A DNA stretch of 64,000 bases. Origin: Orthonyx spaldingii (taxonomy: Eukaryota > Chordata > Aves > Passeriformes > Orthonychidae). Below, piece after piece: positions 34,251-46,076 of this stretch; the stretch's first letter is position 1, and the number at the start of each line of letters is the position of its first letter. The DNA is taken from the NCBI GenBank assembly GCA_013397795.1, contig VZTJ01002475.1, forward strand, positions 1,123,403 through 1,187,402, given 5' to 3'. The position numbers and the translations under genes were made by a program. The notes beneath the pieces are model-generated. The model saw nothing but the letters and a program-made list of their open reading frames with translations. It had not been told where the DNA came from and searched no databases.

Positions 34251-34893
34251 CATATTTTTAGGTTCTTAATATGCCTACCTTGCAAGATACAGGTCTCCTG
34301 GCTGAGGGGGAAGCATGCTGGTTGGATTTTCTAGATGAATTTTTCCTCCTGCTTTTGACTAGTCTGTGGAAAGATTTTGGACAGCTTGAAATGGATCTTA
34401 TATAATTCTAGGAGAAGTCTTTTAGAGGTTTCAGTTTCCAACACTTTATACCAGGTTGCTTCATGTATGGTTGCCAAAGGCCTGAGTACTATGAGTAAAC
34501 AACGAGGAGCACAGGAATGAGCAGGGATTTCTAAGTCTCCCAATTTTATTTATTAAATAGCTCCTGGGACCAACCTCTATCCATGACTCAGTGGCCTGGC
34601 AAAGAGGTTTCAAAGCTACAGTAAGTTCCAGGAGGCTGAAAATGTTTCTTTTCATCAGTGATAGGATGTTTGGGGTCCCAAAGAGGCAGTGAACGTGGGA
34701 GGTCATCCCTGGAGTGGGTGAGACCAGCCAGGGTCCTGTCCTGCTGCCTTGGAGCACCACAAGCACACGGCTCCTTTCAGTTTACAGGGTAATCCAGCAC
34801 TCTGGGGATCTCAGAGCTTTGGGAAGTCTTCACATTAATCTTGATCTGGCCTCTGTAATTCCATAATGGGAAAATGTCTAATATTTCCCATGC
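34251..34893. other. unique noncoding sequence
   Basis: No gene or repeat recognised. Confidence 0.4.
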
Positions 34894-34915
34894 TTTTTTT
34901 TTTTTTTTTTTTTTT
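34894..34915. repeat. poly-T run, 22 bases
   Basis: A homopolymer of 22 T. No adjoining retrotransposon body (LINE, SINE or processed pseudogene) is recognised on either side. Confidence 0.95.
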
Positions 34916-37569
34916 CCCAAAAAATAAATTCCCAAAGCATTTTTAAGCTTTCATTGTGTGCAGTACCAAAATCACCCCTGCAGGGCGGTCCAGAGCCTGC
35001 AGGAGTTGAAGCTGGCTGGATTTCTGATGGCTCGCACCAGGAAGAGCATGGCGGAGGCTGGGTGTGGTTTCTGGAGCTGCACTGAGCCAGGACACCAGGT
35101 CCCTGCTGGTGGAACCCACCATCAGCACAAAGAGCCCGAAGCTGAGGCTGGCACCTTCATCCTGCCCAGACTGATGCATGAGGAGGAAAACCCACAGATT
35201 AAACCCTTCCCCATCATGTGGATGTGTCTGAGCATCTCCTGAGCAGGTGCTGATCCAGCTCATTTCCTCCTCATACCTGGGCACAGAGACACCCTCAGGT
35301 CACTGCAGCATCTGCTGGATGCTCTGCCCAATGACCCACAGAAGGAAATGTTACAGTCTGAGCACTGAAACCTTCATGTTCACCCTGCATTTATTTATTT
35401 TTGTTGAAAAGCTTGGGCTGCCCATGCAGAGAAAGGAAAACTCTCTGAGGAGCAGGAGGGAGAGCTCTGGGAGGGCTGGGGGCCGTGATGGGCTCTGGGC
35501 AGGGTGGCACAGACCTCCCAGGTGGGATGAGCATCTCAGCTTTGGGCAAAGGCTTCGTGTGCAAGCTTGAAATGTTCTCATTAAAATCTTCTCTGGGCAA
35601 CTCCAGCCACCCACATTTCCTTGGGATGGGTGACTCATTCAGAGTGGGGGGATGATTGCTGAGAGCACAGGGGACCCCTTAGACCAGAATGACTCTCCGT
35701 GGTTCAGATCACTTGAACAGCATCAAACCAAATCTGACCCAGCTGCTCCAAGCCACCAAGTGCTCAGGCTGATTTTGGGGACAAAGCAGTGTCCATGCCC
35801 TGGGACGCAGGAGCAGCATCTCCAGAGACCCTCAGCCCCTCGAAGCATCCATGAATAAATCAGTCAGGGTCAGGTTAACAGGGAACAGTGAGACTGTGTG
35901 TTCCACCTGGCTGAGCAGGACTTGGAGTGAAAGGAGAAATCAAACATTTCCTCAGCAACCTCTGCCAGGCTCCTTCCCCTTCCGTTACCATTACCAGGAT
36001 TGGCTTTGTACACAGCACTCAAGGTTGAACAAACTGTCCCCTCTGTTCAGCCTTGCTGGGCCGGGTGGGAGGAGACAGGCCTGGGCACACGGTGAGGAGC
36101 AGGTACAGAGGTGTTCAACAAATCCCCTTTGCTCCGAGATCAGCTCCCTGCAGCCCTTCTTGTCCCCTCTCTCTTGGCAGCATCTTGACCCTGAAAGCCA
36201 GAGCCCATCCTCCCTCTGCAGCTTTTGACTCAAAATCCTGCCCTCCACTCCAGCTGTGCCTTTGGAGAAGTTTGATTCCATGCCAGGAATGCTCTGACTG
36301 AGGCTGTTGATGGCTTTCATCTTTATTCCTTCCCTCCTGCCAGGCAGAGCTGGGACCTGCTCTCCAGAGAGGCTTCAAGGCAGGGATGTGTCCCCACATT
36401 GGGAACCCCACCAAGGAAAGCACCCAAAATGTCCCAAACACCACAAGGTGCTGAAATCTGCAGCTCCCCTGAAATCAGTCCTTCCTCCCAAAAGTGTATT
36501 CTGCCTCTCTTGTCAGAAAACCTTCCTGAACCACCAACCCCTTGCTTATTTTTCCCTTATCCTTGTAGTTATCCCCACAGCAAGGCAAGGACTTCACCCT
36601 CCAGCCAGGGCTGTCTGTCCATCCCAGGAATAAGGGATACAGTGCTTTAATTTGATTTTCAGGTTATGGTATTAAAAAGAGATGTGATAGATAGGAAAAA
36701 ATGTGGAGAAAACTAAAAGTACCAACCAGCAGGGAAATGCACAAGGACAAGGACAGCAGTAATTCTGCAAGGAAAGAAGCTGGAGGGACCAGAATTGTGA
36801 AGGAAGAAGGATCAAACTCTGCTCCTCACTGCAGGAGAAATTTGGACCACAGTCACCACTGACGTTTGGGAGTAGCATCAGCCCCTTTGTCTGGGGATAT
36901 TTTTCCAACAAGTTTTGTCCCAGAATGGTAGAAATTAAATGCACATTTTTGTTCTTCCTCTCAGGAAACAGCAGGGATATGTCTGCGTAGGAGGGAGCTT
37001 TGAGAGGTACGTGAGAAGGAGCAGGGTCTCACAGGCTTGGTGTGCCCACACTTGGGATAGGGCTGCTTCTCTCTGGTGGGAGAGGCAAAGCATTTAATGA
37101 AGAATCAAATCAGGCTGCAAAAAGGGGGAAAGCCCTCCTTCCTCCTTCTGGCACCAACGGGAGCTCTAGGTGTTGGACACTTCGGAAAGACAGGAAAAAA
37201 TGTCCCAAAGTGCCTCCTGGGAGCCCAGTTTCAGCCTGGAGGTTCCTCTGGTGAAGAGCCTGGGTTCAGCTCCGCTCTCCTTTGGCATTGCTTCCCTTGG
37301 GAAGGAGCCTTTGGGGCTGTGGTGTGGGCAGTGGGAGCTGAAGGACATCAGCTTCTTCCAGCTGGTTGTCCATGGGGTTGATGGAAGTGGCAGAAATGAG
37401 CCACAGGGCTGGGATGGGGCTGATTCCTTTCACCTTCATCCACCCCAGGAGCTCAAAATGAGAAATGTGCACCCCCTCACACCCCTGCCTGCACCCCCTG
37501 CACTGCCCCTTCCAACCAACCCACAGACCCCAAAAATGGTCAGGAACCTGGACACATCCCAAGGGCCTG
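34916..37569. other. unique noncoding sequence
   Basis: About 2.65 kb with no recognised gene, RNA or mobile element. Short frames of 60-125 codons show no domains. Confidence 0.42.
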
Positions 37570-38220
37570 ATGCTCAATTGTCATTAATGGTCATAATGAT
37601 AATTCAGCTTATTCTACTCTTGCTGTTCCTTTGAAAAAAACCCAGAACTCCCAAGCCTGGATATAGTTATGAAATTTTCTTTCGGCCTCCATAAACCATT
37701 TCCAAGTAATTATACAGCGAGTGGAGTTGAAAAGGAGCCGCGCACAATTGTCATAAAATGTAATTAATTTGGAGTAATTCACAATGGAGAAAAAGTGCTG
37801 CAGAGAGTAAATTGGACAGGAGACTTGTGTGCTGGGGAGATGTGGTTTTGAAAGGCTGCTGACTAATACAGCACTGACCTGAAAGCAAATCCTTACATTC
37901 ATGCTGGACCGGCTGTTTCCATGACAACAGTTGTTATTAGTAACTGAAAATGTATTGCTCTTACGAGTGGCAGCATATTTTTTTCAGCTGAATTCAAGAG
38001 CAGCTGGGTACTTTACTCATGAAGATAAAGTGCTCGGATCGCTGCGGCACCCGGCGTTGTGCGCTGCACCTCTGGCAACACCAACCTCACACTTACACAC
38101 CACACAAAGAAACGTGAGCATCGCTTGAGGGGAAAAAACCTCCGGAGGCACGGCGTAAATGGCAACTTGTATCAAAGGAATCAAAAGGAAATAAGCACGG
38201 TCATCACCGCGCTCTAAATT
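37570..38220. other. candidate conserved noncoding element cluster
   Basis: Unique sequence with GTCATTAATGGTCATAATG, CCAAGTAATTATACAGCG, CACAATTGTCATAAAATG, GTAATTAATTTGGAG and TTGTTATTAGTAACTG, plus isolated CpGs (GAGCCGCGCAC, GATCGCTGCGG and CACGGCG). No repeat and no credible frame are present. This is among the strongest enhancer-like blocks in the window by composition; conservation must be tested. Confidence 0.38.
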
Positions 38221-38529
38221 AACTCCTCAGTGGAATTCACTGGGGATTCAGGCTGGCTGGAGCACTCAAGGAGCAGGTAAATCCTGTTGGGAGCTAAGCG
38301 AGCCAGCCTGGCATCCCAAAATGTGGTGCCAGCCCCCCAAGGGGCACTGAGGACATCTCACCCTTTAGATTAAGTTACTTCTCATGCACTACCCCCTCTT
38401 GTTCCTGTCCTGAGAGCAGCAGTTTTTATGACATTTAAATGAACAAACTTGGGAAAGAAACACTCGCACCTGGTTCAGACCTGGGCAATGGCTCTGACTG
38501 TAAAACCATGGCCCTGATTTTTCCAGAGG
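38221..38529. other. unique noncoding sequence
   Basis: Nothing recognised. Confidence 0.4.
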
Positions 38530-38776
38530 AGGACTTTTAAACTGAAAAGGAGTAGGTTTAGACCAGATTTTAGGAAGAGATTCTTCCCTGTGAGGGCGGG
38601 GAGGCCCTGGCACAGGGTGCCCAGAGAAGCTGTGGCTGCCCCTGGAAGTGTCCAAGGCCAGGTTGGACAGGGCTTGGAGTACCCTGGGATAATGGAAGTT
38701 GTCCCTGCCCATGGCAGGGGTGGCACTGGATGAGCTTTAATGCCTCTTCCAACCTAAACCATTCTCAGATTCTTTG
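38530..38776 (+). mobile_element. CR1 LINE 3' fragment
   Basis: A tail with 'aactgaaaaggagtaggttt', 'ttcttccctgtgagggcgg', 'gtgcccagagaagctgtgg' and 'ggaagtgtccaaggccagg'. A short deletion removes 'atccct' before the last of these. It ends with 'gttgtccctgcccatgg' and ATTCTCAGATTCTTTG. Confidence 0.93.
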
Positions 38777-39039
38777 AACAGGATCACCCGTCAAAGAGCT
38801 TGGACTGTGCCACCCCCCAAAATAACCAAAATACTGTGGGTAGACTCCAATTGCCACTAAACCAAGAGAAGCTCTGACAAGTTTATCCGTGGCTGTTGAG
38901 CTGCTGTGTATTTCAGATGTCCCCTTCTGGGCCCTGTGGAGGGAGTGGAAATCTCTTTACACCAGAGAAAGGGAGGAGTAGAGCCCAGGAAAACACCAGT
39001 TGTCAAAGTTGCTCGAGTAGGCAAAATGCTGCACATGAT
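38777..39039. other. unique noncoding sequence
   Basis: Nothing recognised. Confidence 0.4.
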
Positions 39040-39500
39040 ATTGTGTGAATGAGCCTGTGAATAGCAATAACATATTCAGGAAGCAAATAAGTTACAATCC
39101 ATAATCAAAAAATGTTGCAAATTACATCCTTAATAGATTACATTTATAATCTACTTGAAAGAGATCTTTAGGCACTTAATTGACACATTCCAAGATAGCT
39201 ATAACATATTGGCTAGTTAGATACCAATTGACATACTTATTAAATATCAATTAGCGCATTCCATAATTTGGTACCTAATTAGCTTGCTATAGCTATTCTA
39301 TCAAATGCCAATTAAATGCTTGAAAATTCTTACAAGTTGGCTGTACTAAGATAATAATTAAGAATGCGTTGCTTAAGTCATTTTTAGTTAATTACATGGC
39401 AAACTAATTTTGGCTACACACATTAGACCTTTCAATAAATCCCTCTTTATCAATCAATTGGTATCTAATGAACTCATCATTCTTTTGCTACATCTGAATA
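39040..39500. other. strongly AT-rich island with repeated homeodomain-type sites
   Basis: A 460-bp block with (C/T)AATT(G/A) cores at 39177, 39225, 39248, 39276, 39309, about 39354 and about 39390. Flanking words recur loosely, for example CAATTGACATAC against TAATTGACACATTCC and CAATTAGCGCATTCC. GATAGCTATAAC and CTATAGCTATTC also echo each other. It may be a decayed tandem array or a dense enhancer. No gene is present. Confidence 0.4.
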
Positions 39501-40351
39501 AAACCCTGTTTTGCCATTCCCCTGGATGGATCTCAGCCTGGATGGGGGGCTCAGTGGGTCTGCCACCCGCAGGGCTCCCATAGGGAGGTACATGCCACGT
39601 TCCCAGCGTGATGAGCAGTCCCTGGTGTTTTGGGAGGGGTGGGTGTGCAGAAGTCACAGTGGTGCCCTCTCTGCAGTGCCACTGCTCCAACCTCCTGCAG
39701 CGGGGAGGGCTCAGCACTGACCCAGCAGCTGCACCCAGGGTGGGTCTGAGGAAGGATGGAGAGGAACCAGCTTGTGCTGGGAGGAAAGGGACAGCTGGCT
39801 GAGGCTGCTCTGAGGTGTGGAGAGTGAGAGGATGGAGAAGATGAAGGTGTTGGAGCTCAGGTGAGATGGAAGAACAGTGTAACACGGACTTGTGCTGATG
39901 CAATACAGGAACGAGCCTCGCAGAACTCTTTATGTCCCCTATGGCAACAGAGCAGCACTCAAAATACAAAAATAGCCTCTTGTATTGATGTCTTCTCTCT
40001 CTTTTCCCCAGCAGTTATGAGTCAGCTGCCTGATTAGGCTGCTGCTGCATGTGGAGCATCTTTTCAGTCGGAGGAATCTATGGCATTGAGGTAGACAAGC
40101 TTTCTGTGGGTGTGATGTCCCTCTGGATTCACCAGTCTCTGTTGGGAGAACTGCTTGGTGGCTGCTCCATTCCTGTGACTGTCAGAGCTTAGCTGGGCAC
40201 CTGGAGCTCCTGTAACAGCCAAACTGTCACCATGGTCCTAGGAGACCTCTGGAGGGGCTGCTGGCTGGAATGTCAGGGTGGGAGTAGCTATGGATCGCAG
40301 TGAAAATGGAGATGATGCGGCAAATTGCAACACACACAGCTCCAGGAGGGG
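39501..40351. other. unique noncoding sequence
   Basis: A 171-codon minus-strand frame (39454-39969) overlaps plus-strand frames and has no domain. No gene is called. Confidence 0.42.
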
Positions 40352-40452
40352 GCAAGTGGAGGGGGTCCCTGCCCATGGCAAGGGGGTGGAATGAGATGAT
40401 CTTCAAGGTTCCCTTCCAACCCAAACCATTCTGTGATTCTGAGATTCTGCGA
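40352..40452 (+). mobile_element. CR1 LINE 3' fragment, short
   Basis: Only the last 100 bases: 'caagtggagggggtccc', 'tgcccatggcaaggggg', 'cccttccaacccaaacc' and ATTCTGTGATTCTGAGATTC. Confidence 0.92.
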
Positions 40453-42409
40453 TCATGCCCGTGGGTGGCTCCATCTTGTCAGAGAACACACGCAGGAGAT
40501 ACAGCCCATGGCTCTGCCCTGAACACTCTCTTTTTCTCTCATTTTTACTGTAGATCATTTAACTTCTTGTGCCCAGCATTTTACCCCTAGGTTCTAGTCG
40601 TTTATTTAATTACTTTTAATAAATATAATCAAGATCTGCCCATATTTCTCCTTTGCCTGTTTTTGCTCCCGTGTGTGTTTGATGTGTATGTGCTTAATTC
40701 AGCAAAGCGATTTCAGTGAAGTGGAAAGGGATTTTTCAGAATGGTCTGGGATGTCTGAATTTCTTCTGGGCACTCAGGGTGTTGCATCCTGCTGCAGAAC
40801 ATGTCCCAGGACTCTGGTGGAGGTGACCTGGGGCAGGGTGACAGGACACAAACAAGTCTAGGAGAACTGGAATACTGCTTCCTTCCTCATGGACCACCCA
40901 CTGTTTGTTCTCCACATCCAAGGAGTGTCTGTGTGGAGTGACAGGACTCATGTCCCTCCATCCCTGTGCAGGAGTGTGTTCGTGCTGACAGGGTGGGGAA
41001 GAGCAATTCACTGTGTGGGCCTTGACAACTTCATTTTTTACGTCAAGCAAAGCCAGAAGCTTGAACAAATGCCTTCGTGGTGACAGAGTGAAAGGGCTGC
41101 ACAATTTTTTCTTCATTCTGACATAATGAAAAAAGGCTTTTGACAAAATCCATTCTGCCCTTTGAATGAAGTTATTTGTTTGACTAAATGCACTGACTCC
41201 ATCCAAATTATTTATTAGACTTGCTTGACATTGCAAGCAACCTGGATTCCTGCAGGGCTGGGGGTGAGTGGTGGGCTCTGGATTAATCTCACCAACTGAA
41301 AACAAGACAAATCAAGCAAAGAGATGCTTTTTACTTAAATAAAAGAAGGATGGTGGGAATCCAACCATTGCACACCTCAGTGTCTCTATCTGGGACACTC
41401 TGGTTGGACTGTGTTGTTCCCACACACCCATGACACCATCAATAAAGTCCATCCCTGGAATCCTGCATGAATATTGTTGTCAGCATTGGTTTTTCAGAGG
41501 TTTCACAGTAAAAAAACCCCAAAATATATGTGAGGATTCCATCTCCTCTGTCTGTGGGATTAGAAGTAAAGAAGGGAAAAGAAATCCCTGCTGAAGACAA
41601 AGGAAAAGGAGAAACGGGAAATAAAGAATTTGGTGGTTCTATCCTTCTAAGTTGGGGTGATGCAGGAACAAGGTGCTCCTGGAGTGCCCCTGAGTGCTCC
41701 ACCAGCACAGCCCAGCTCTGCAGGAGCCGTGGGGTGTTAAAGCCCCTCCAGCCACCGAACAGCCAAACCCAAGTCAGTTGTCTGCCTTTCCTTGGGTAAG
41801 CCCTGTTCTGGCATTCTGCGGGAGAGGAGCAGGCTGGGTGGTGTGAGCATTCATCTGGGTCAATTTTCTGTTTAATGGGACTTTTCCATCAACTGAGAAC
41901 AATTTTTTACCCCTATTAATATGCGTCCCTCACTGACTTGGCCTGAGCTCAGCCACTGTCAGTGGAAACTACTGACATCTGAAATGCTGACTCTGAGGTT
42001 ACTGAAACTAAACTCACTCAAGCTGCATGGAGGCAAACAGCCCTCTGCCCTCCTCACTCTTCCTCCTTGCCTGGTACTTTCATGGTGCTTCTCACTTGGG
42101 GTTTCACACCTTGGGGTTAACAGCTCCTGTCTGGTGCTGGTGGGTGGCATGGGCAGGCTCGGATGGGCTCCTTCAACTCGACCTTGGAGTTGCTTTTTCT
42201 TGAAATCAAGGATTGTGCGTCACAGGGAGCGGGACCTTCCACTGACGCAGGGGGAAAAATTAAATCAGTTGTTTTGCGGCTCCGCGGTGCTGGGAATGGG
42301 GCAGCGAAAAACCCAACCATGCCGGCGTCCGGGGTCACACTGACTAAACCCGAGAGCAAAAAAAGGCAGAAAATCTGTGGAAATTACCAGGCAGAGTGAA
42401 ACCAGCGGA
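40453..42409. other. unique noncoding sequence
   Basis: About 2 kb without a recognised gene or repeat. A 189-codon minus-strand frame (40736-41305) has no recognisable domain. Confidence 0.42.
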
Positions 42410-42800
42410 GGAAAAGTGTGCAACTTTCCACGCTTGACTTTGGTGTGAGGATCCTGCGTTTCGGGAAATGTTTGCCATGGGGCTATTAATAAAACCTGCT
42501 GAACAAATACCGAGCCACTAAACAGCTCTCCTGCACATTAATAATCAGATCCAGGGTAATATTTAATCTAACTATTTAGTCTGTAACGGACTAGCTGTTC
42601 CTTTGCTTTTAATTACCACTTTCGTTTTAAGCTAACTGTACAAATTGGCAAGATTTATGAAGCATCGCTGAACACCATACCTCAGCCTGCCTCGTGGCTC
42701 TACAATTAAAATGCTCATTTTTGAACACTAGATTTGTTTAATCCTCTAAAGAACCCTTGAAGTCATTTGGACAAATAGTTTAGCCTCCGTTCCTTTCTGA
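42410..42800. other. candidate conserved noncoding element
   Basis: Unique sequence with GGGCTATTAATAAAACC, CACATTAATAATCAG, TTTTAATTACCACTTTCG, TCTACAATTAAAATGC and several isolated CpGs (CTGCGTTTCGGG, ACCGAGCC and CTGTAACGGAC). No repeat signature is present. Confidence 0.33.
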
Positions 42801-44189
42801 ATGAAAGTAGGTGCAAAGGAGATTGAAACCAGTTCAAAGCTGGTGCACAGCAGCAACCATGAAACTTTGACTCTTAGCAGGCACCACAAAGACCTTTGGG
42901 ATATTATTGACATGAGATGGGCATTTCAACTTGTTTTTCATTCATGCTTTCTACTTTTGTCCTCTTGCTTCTCATGAGCAAGTCCATTGCTTCTGTAAGC
43001 AAGTCATCCCAAATTTATCCCAATGGTTTGTGGGTGGGAGCAAGAGCTCCTGTTCAGGCTTTGTGAAAACTCGGGGTTTCTCTGGGTTGGTGCAGAGCTC
43101 ACTTAGGTTTGTGCTTTAAAAGCTCAGTTGTTGGAGCACCGAATGAACATGGAATACAGACATTTCCTCTGCATCACAAAAGAAGTTACTGTCCTTGATA
43201 AGAAGCTTCTTCACTGGTTCTTCCTTAGGAGATTAAGTGATAAAGATTTATCTCTTCACCACCCCACCAGCAAACAGCTCCATCCGGATCCTCACAGTGG
43301 GCAGTGAATGGTCCAGCCAAACCTGCCTTCTCCCTCTATCCCTAGGTAGAAGTTGGAAGCCTCTGCTTTCTTTTCCTGCACATTCCCAGTAATCGCATTG
43401 TGGAAATCAGGCAGATTTTGTGAGGGCAGTCTGGGCTGGCTGAACCCCTGCCTGGCTCAGCTCTGGCTCACATGGGGTCTCCACACTGAGCTCCAACCGT
43501 GTGAGAAATACAACCTTTGATGCAGGGGAGTTGCTTATGGAAAAGGAGCCTTGCAATGTAATTTTTATCGGGGCTAAGGCTGTTCCTTGCCTTGGAATGA
43601 AGCAGAGCAAGAAGCTGCATCTCCTTCTGTGGAATGGGAGATGCCACGTCCGCTCTGCTGGAGCACAGGCAAACCCGCACTTGCCCAGGGCAGCAGCCTG
43701 AAGCACAGACAGAAGCACACACGGGATGCTCCAGGGCTTGTGAAAGCTGCTCCACACCCGTAACAGCTCCAAAGTGAGAACAGGCTCATCCCCTCCAGCA
43801 TTGCTTTCTGCAAGGCCAGAGGAGGGAACTCCTTCCCTTCCCTCATCACCTCTCTGCCTCCCTGGACCCCTCCTCTGCACTTGCAAGTGTCTCACCTACA
43901 TTTACCCTCTCCTTCCGAGCAGAGTGGGGGCTCAGCCAGCCCCACGTGTTGCCCAGGGCTGTGTCTGCTTTGTGCACACCCAGCCCAGCAGCCACCCTGT
44001 CCCTGCGTGAGGTGACCCGTCATTGTGGCTCCTCGCATCTCAGAAAACGCTGGCCCGTCTCTCTAAGTTTCGTTTCTGAGCAGGGCAGCCTGTGTCTACG
44101 AGGAAATGAAAACTCGAAAGAGTGATTTGCAGTCCCAGCAGCCCCCTCAGTCCCAGGGCTCCTTTCTCACCCATCCCACCTCTCCCTCA
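42801..44189. other. unique noncoding sequence
   Basis: No gene or repeat recognised. A 162-codon minus-strand frame (43407-43895) has no domain. Confidence 0.42.
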
Positions 44190-44380
44190 CCCCGGGACGT
44201 GGGAGGCTGATTCAGCCCCTGCCGCCCGCAGGGACCCTCCCGCCCTGCCCGGCACTCGCACGGAAACCTCGCGGGGCGAGTGATGGGGAAATCGCTCCTG
44301 TGGCTGCTCCGCGAGCCCAGGCAGCTCTGCAAAGGCCACTCGTGCTCGTGCTGGCACCTCACGCCAAGCGATGCCACCGT
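44190..44380. promoter_or_regulatory. small CpG cluster
   Basis: About 190 bases with roughly 18 CpG dinucleotides (for example CCGCCCGC, CTCGCACGG, CTCGCGGGGCGAG and TCCGCGAGCC), against very few in surrounding DNA. GC content is also high. Such a cluster can mark an unmethylated regulatory element or promoter. No TATA box, exon or transcript can be assigned. Confidence 0.35.
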
Positions 44381-45741
44381 CACCAGCAGACAGCACCAGT
44401 GTCCTGCTGCTGCCGTGCTGCCCTGGCCCCGAGCTGGCTGCTCTCCTGCTCCCTGCCTTGCTCCTCTCCCTGCCAGTCCTTGCTCTTCTCTGCCACTCCT
44501 GTGCCTGGTTCTTTTGCCCTTCTCTTTCTTCACCTTGTTCTTGCCCCACTCGATTTGGTTCTGCGGAAGGGGCAATGTGTTGGTCCATAAATGCCCCGTT
44601 CCCCTCCGACAAGGCACTGCAGGTCCTGGGGTGAGGGTCTGGAGGGAGGATCCCACCATTCTCTGCACCCACTCTGAATCAGCTGCCATGGGCAGCCTGG
44701 AAGGTGTAAATCACGGGAAGAGCAGCCCCCACACCATCTTCCCAAGCTGGAAGCCTTCCCAAGCCACGCTGCTGCGGGTGGCAGTGGTTATCTCCATGAC
44801 AGCAGGCTGAGCTATTCCAGCTCAGACAACCCTGCCTGATTCCTGCGGAATCCTGTGGGTTCCTGCGTGTCTGCTACAACGGATCCCCTAAAGATACCAA
44901 AAGTGGAAGGTTCACCTCTTCCTGTATGAATTTGTTCCAGTGCTATTACCTGTCATCTGTCCTCAAAGTGTGTGCTTTGCTCCTGAATGGAAAATATCCA
45001 CCTTCAGCTTCCAGGCTCTCCTTGCTCTGCCTTTCCTTGGCAGAAATGTAAGCTCTTTAGTATCAGACATTTCTATCCCAGCTTAATTTTTATTCCTTTC
45101 TTTGACTTCTATAAATGTCTCATTTCAAGATATTTTTCTTGCTCTGTTATGATTTATTTGGCTGTTCCCTGAATATTCCAACATCTGACTTAATGTATGG
45201 ATGCCAGAGCTCTGGAGTTTGGTTACAGGAGTTTCAGGGAGTGCTGGGAGCAGAGATAAGACAACATTCTCTGTCTCCCTTTCTCCTCTCCTCCCTGTCA
45301 GAGACACCCTGTGTGCTGCAGCAGAAGTTCATATTCAAGTGCTTGACCATCCCTCAAAGAGCTTTGGCTGTGGGTAGATCCCGCTTGGAGCTCCCCTTTC
45401 CCAGACTTTTTTTTCCTGTGCAACTTTGCGTTAGGCTGGATTTAAATGATTTCCTTTCCTCTGCTTTTAATTAGGCCCTGATTTCCAGGTGACACCAGTG
45501 TCTCCAGTGACTGTGTGGGACTGGGTCTGTGCTCCTCACCAGTTCACCAGGCTGTGTGAGACCTGCAGGTCTGAGCAGCAAGGCTGCTGCAGGTGTTTGA
45601 TGGAAGGACTGGAACTGCCAGCTGTCCCTGCCACCAAACACTCTGCCTGCTCCCCCTGCCCCCAGTGGCTCCTCTCTGGCAGCTTTTTCTCCCTTGCAGA
45701 GTCACAGCACAGATTCAGTCCTGCCTCCACAGGTGGGAGAG
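44381..45741. other. unique noncoding sequence
   Basis: Pyrimidine-rich at 44420-44560, then AT-leaning. No gene is recognised. Confidence 0.42.
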
Positions 45742-45793
45742 TTGTGGAATGGACTGGGCTGGAAGGGACCTTAAAGATCATCTGGCTCCAACA
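45742..45793 (-). mobile_element. CR1 tail remnant
   Basis: About 50 bases of a reverse-orientation tail: TGGAATGGACTGGGCTGGAA, 'gggaccttaaagatcatctg' and 'gctccaac'. It is the extreme 3' end only. Confidence 0.8.
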
Positions 45794-46031
45794 CTTTGGG
45801 CACAGGATGCAGGTTATTCTCCAGTTATTATTAGAAATCATCCTGGAGTCAATCAATAACTGCAGACATAGGTGGGGTGAGACTCAGAGCCTCAAGCTGA
45901 AGGCAGCAGTGTAACAGCTCATACCAGACAGCTCTGCCTGAGACAGACAGTGTGAAATTACCTATTGAGTGTAAGACACAGACAGAAAGTTTTTTATGCA
46001 GGTCATGACCTGGAGCAGAAAGTCTGGGTTG
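45794..46031. other. unique noncoding sequence
   Basis: Nothing recognised. Confidence 0.4.
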
Positions 46032-46076
46032 GTTTTTTGGTTTTTTTGTTTGTTTGTTTGTTTGGGTTTTTTTTTT
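46032..46076. repeat. T-rich (GTTT)n simple repeat
   Basis: About four perfect GTTT units are flanked by runs of T (TTTTTTGGTTTTTTT before and TTTTTTTTTT after). Confidence 0.92.

Noticed and set aside
34894..34915. Poly-T run as the tail of a processed pseudogene
   Set aside because: The adjacent sequence shows no mRNA-like open frame or target duplication.
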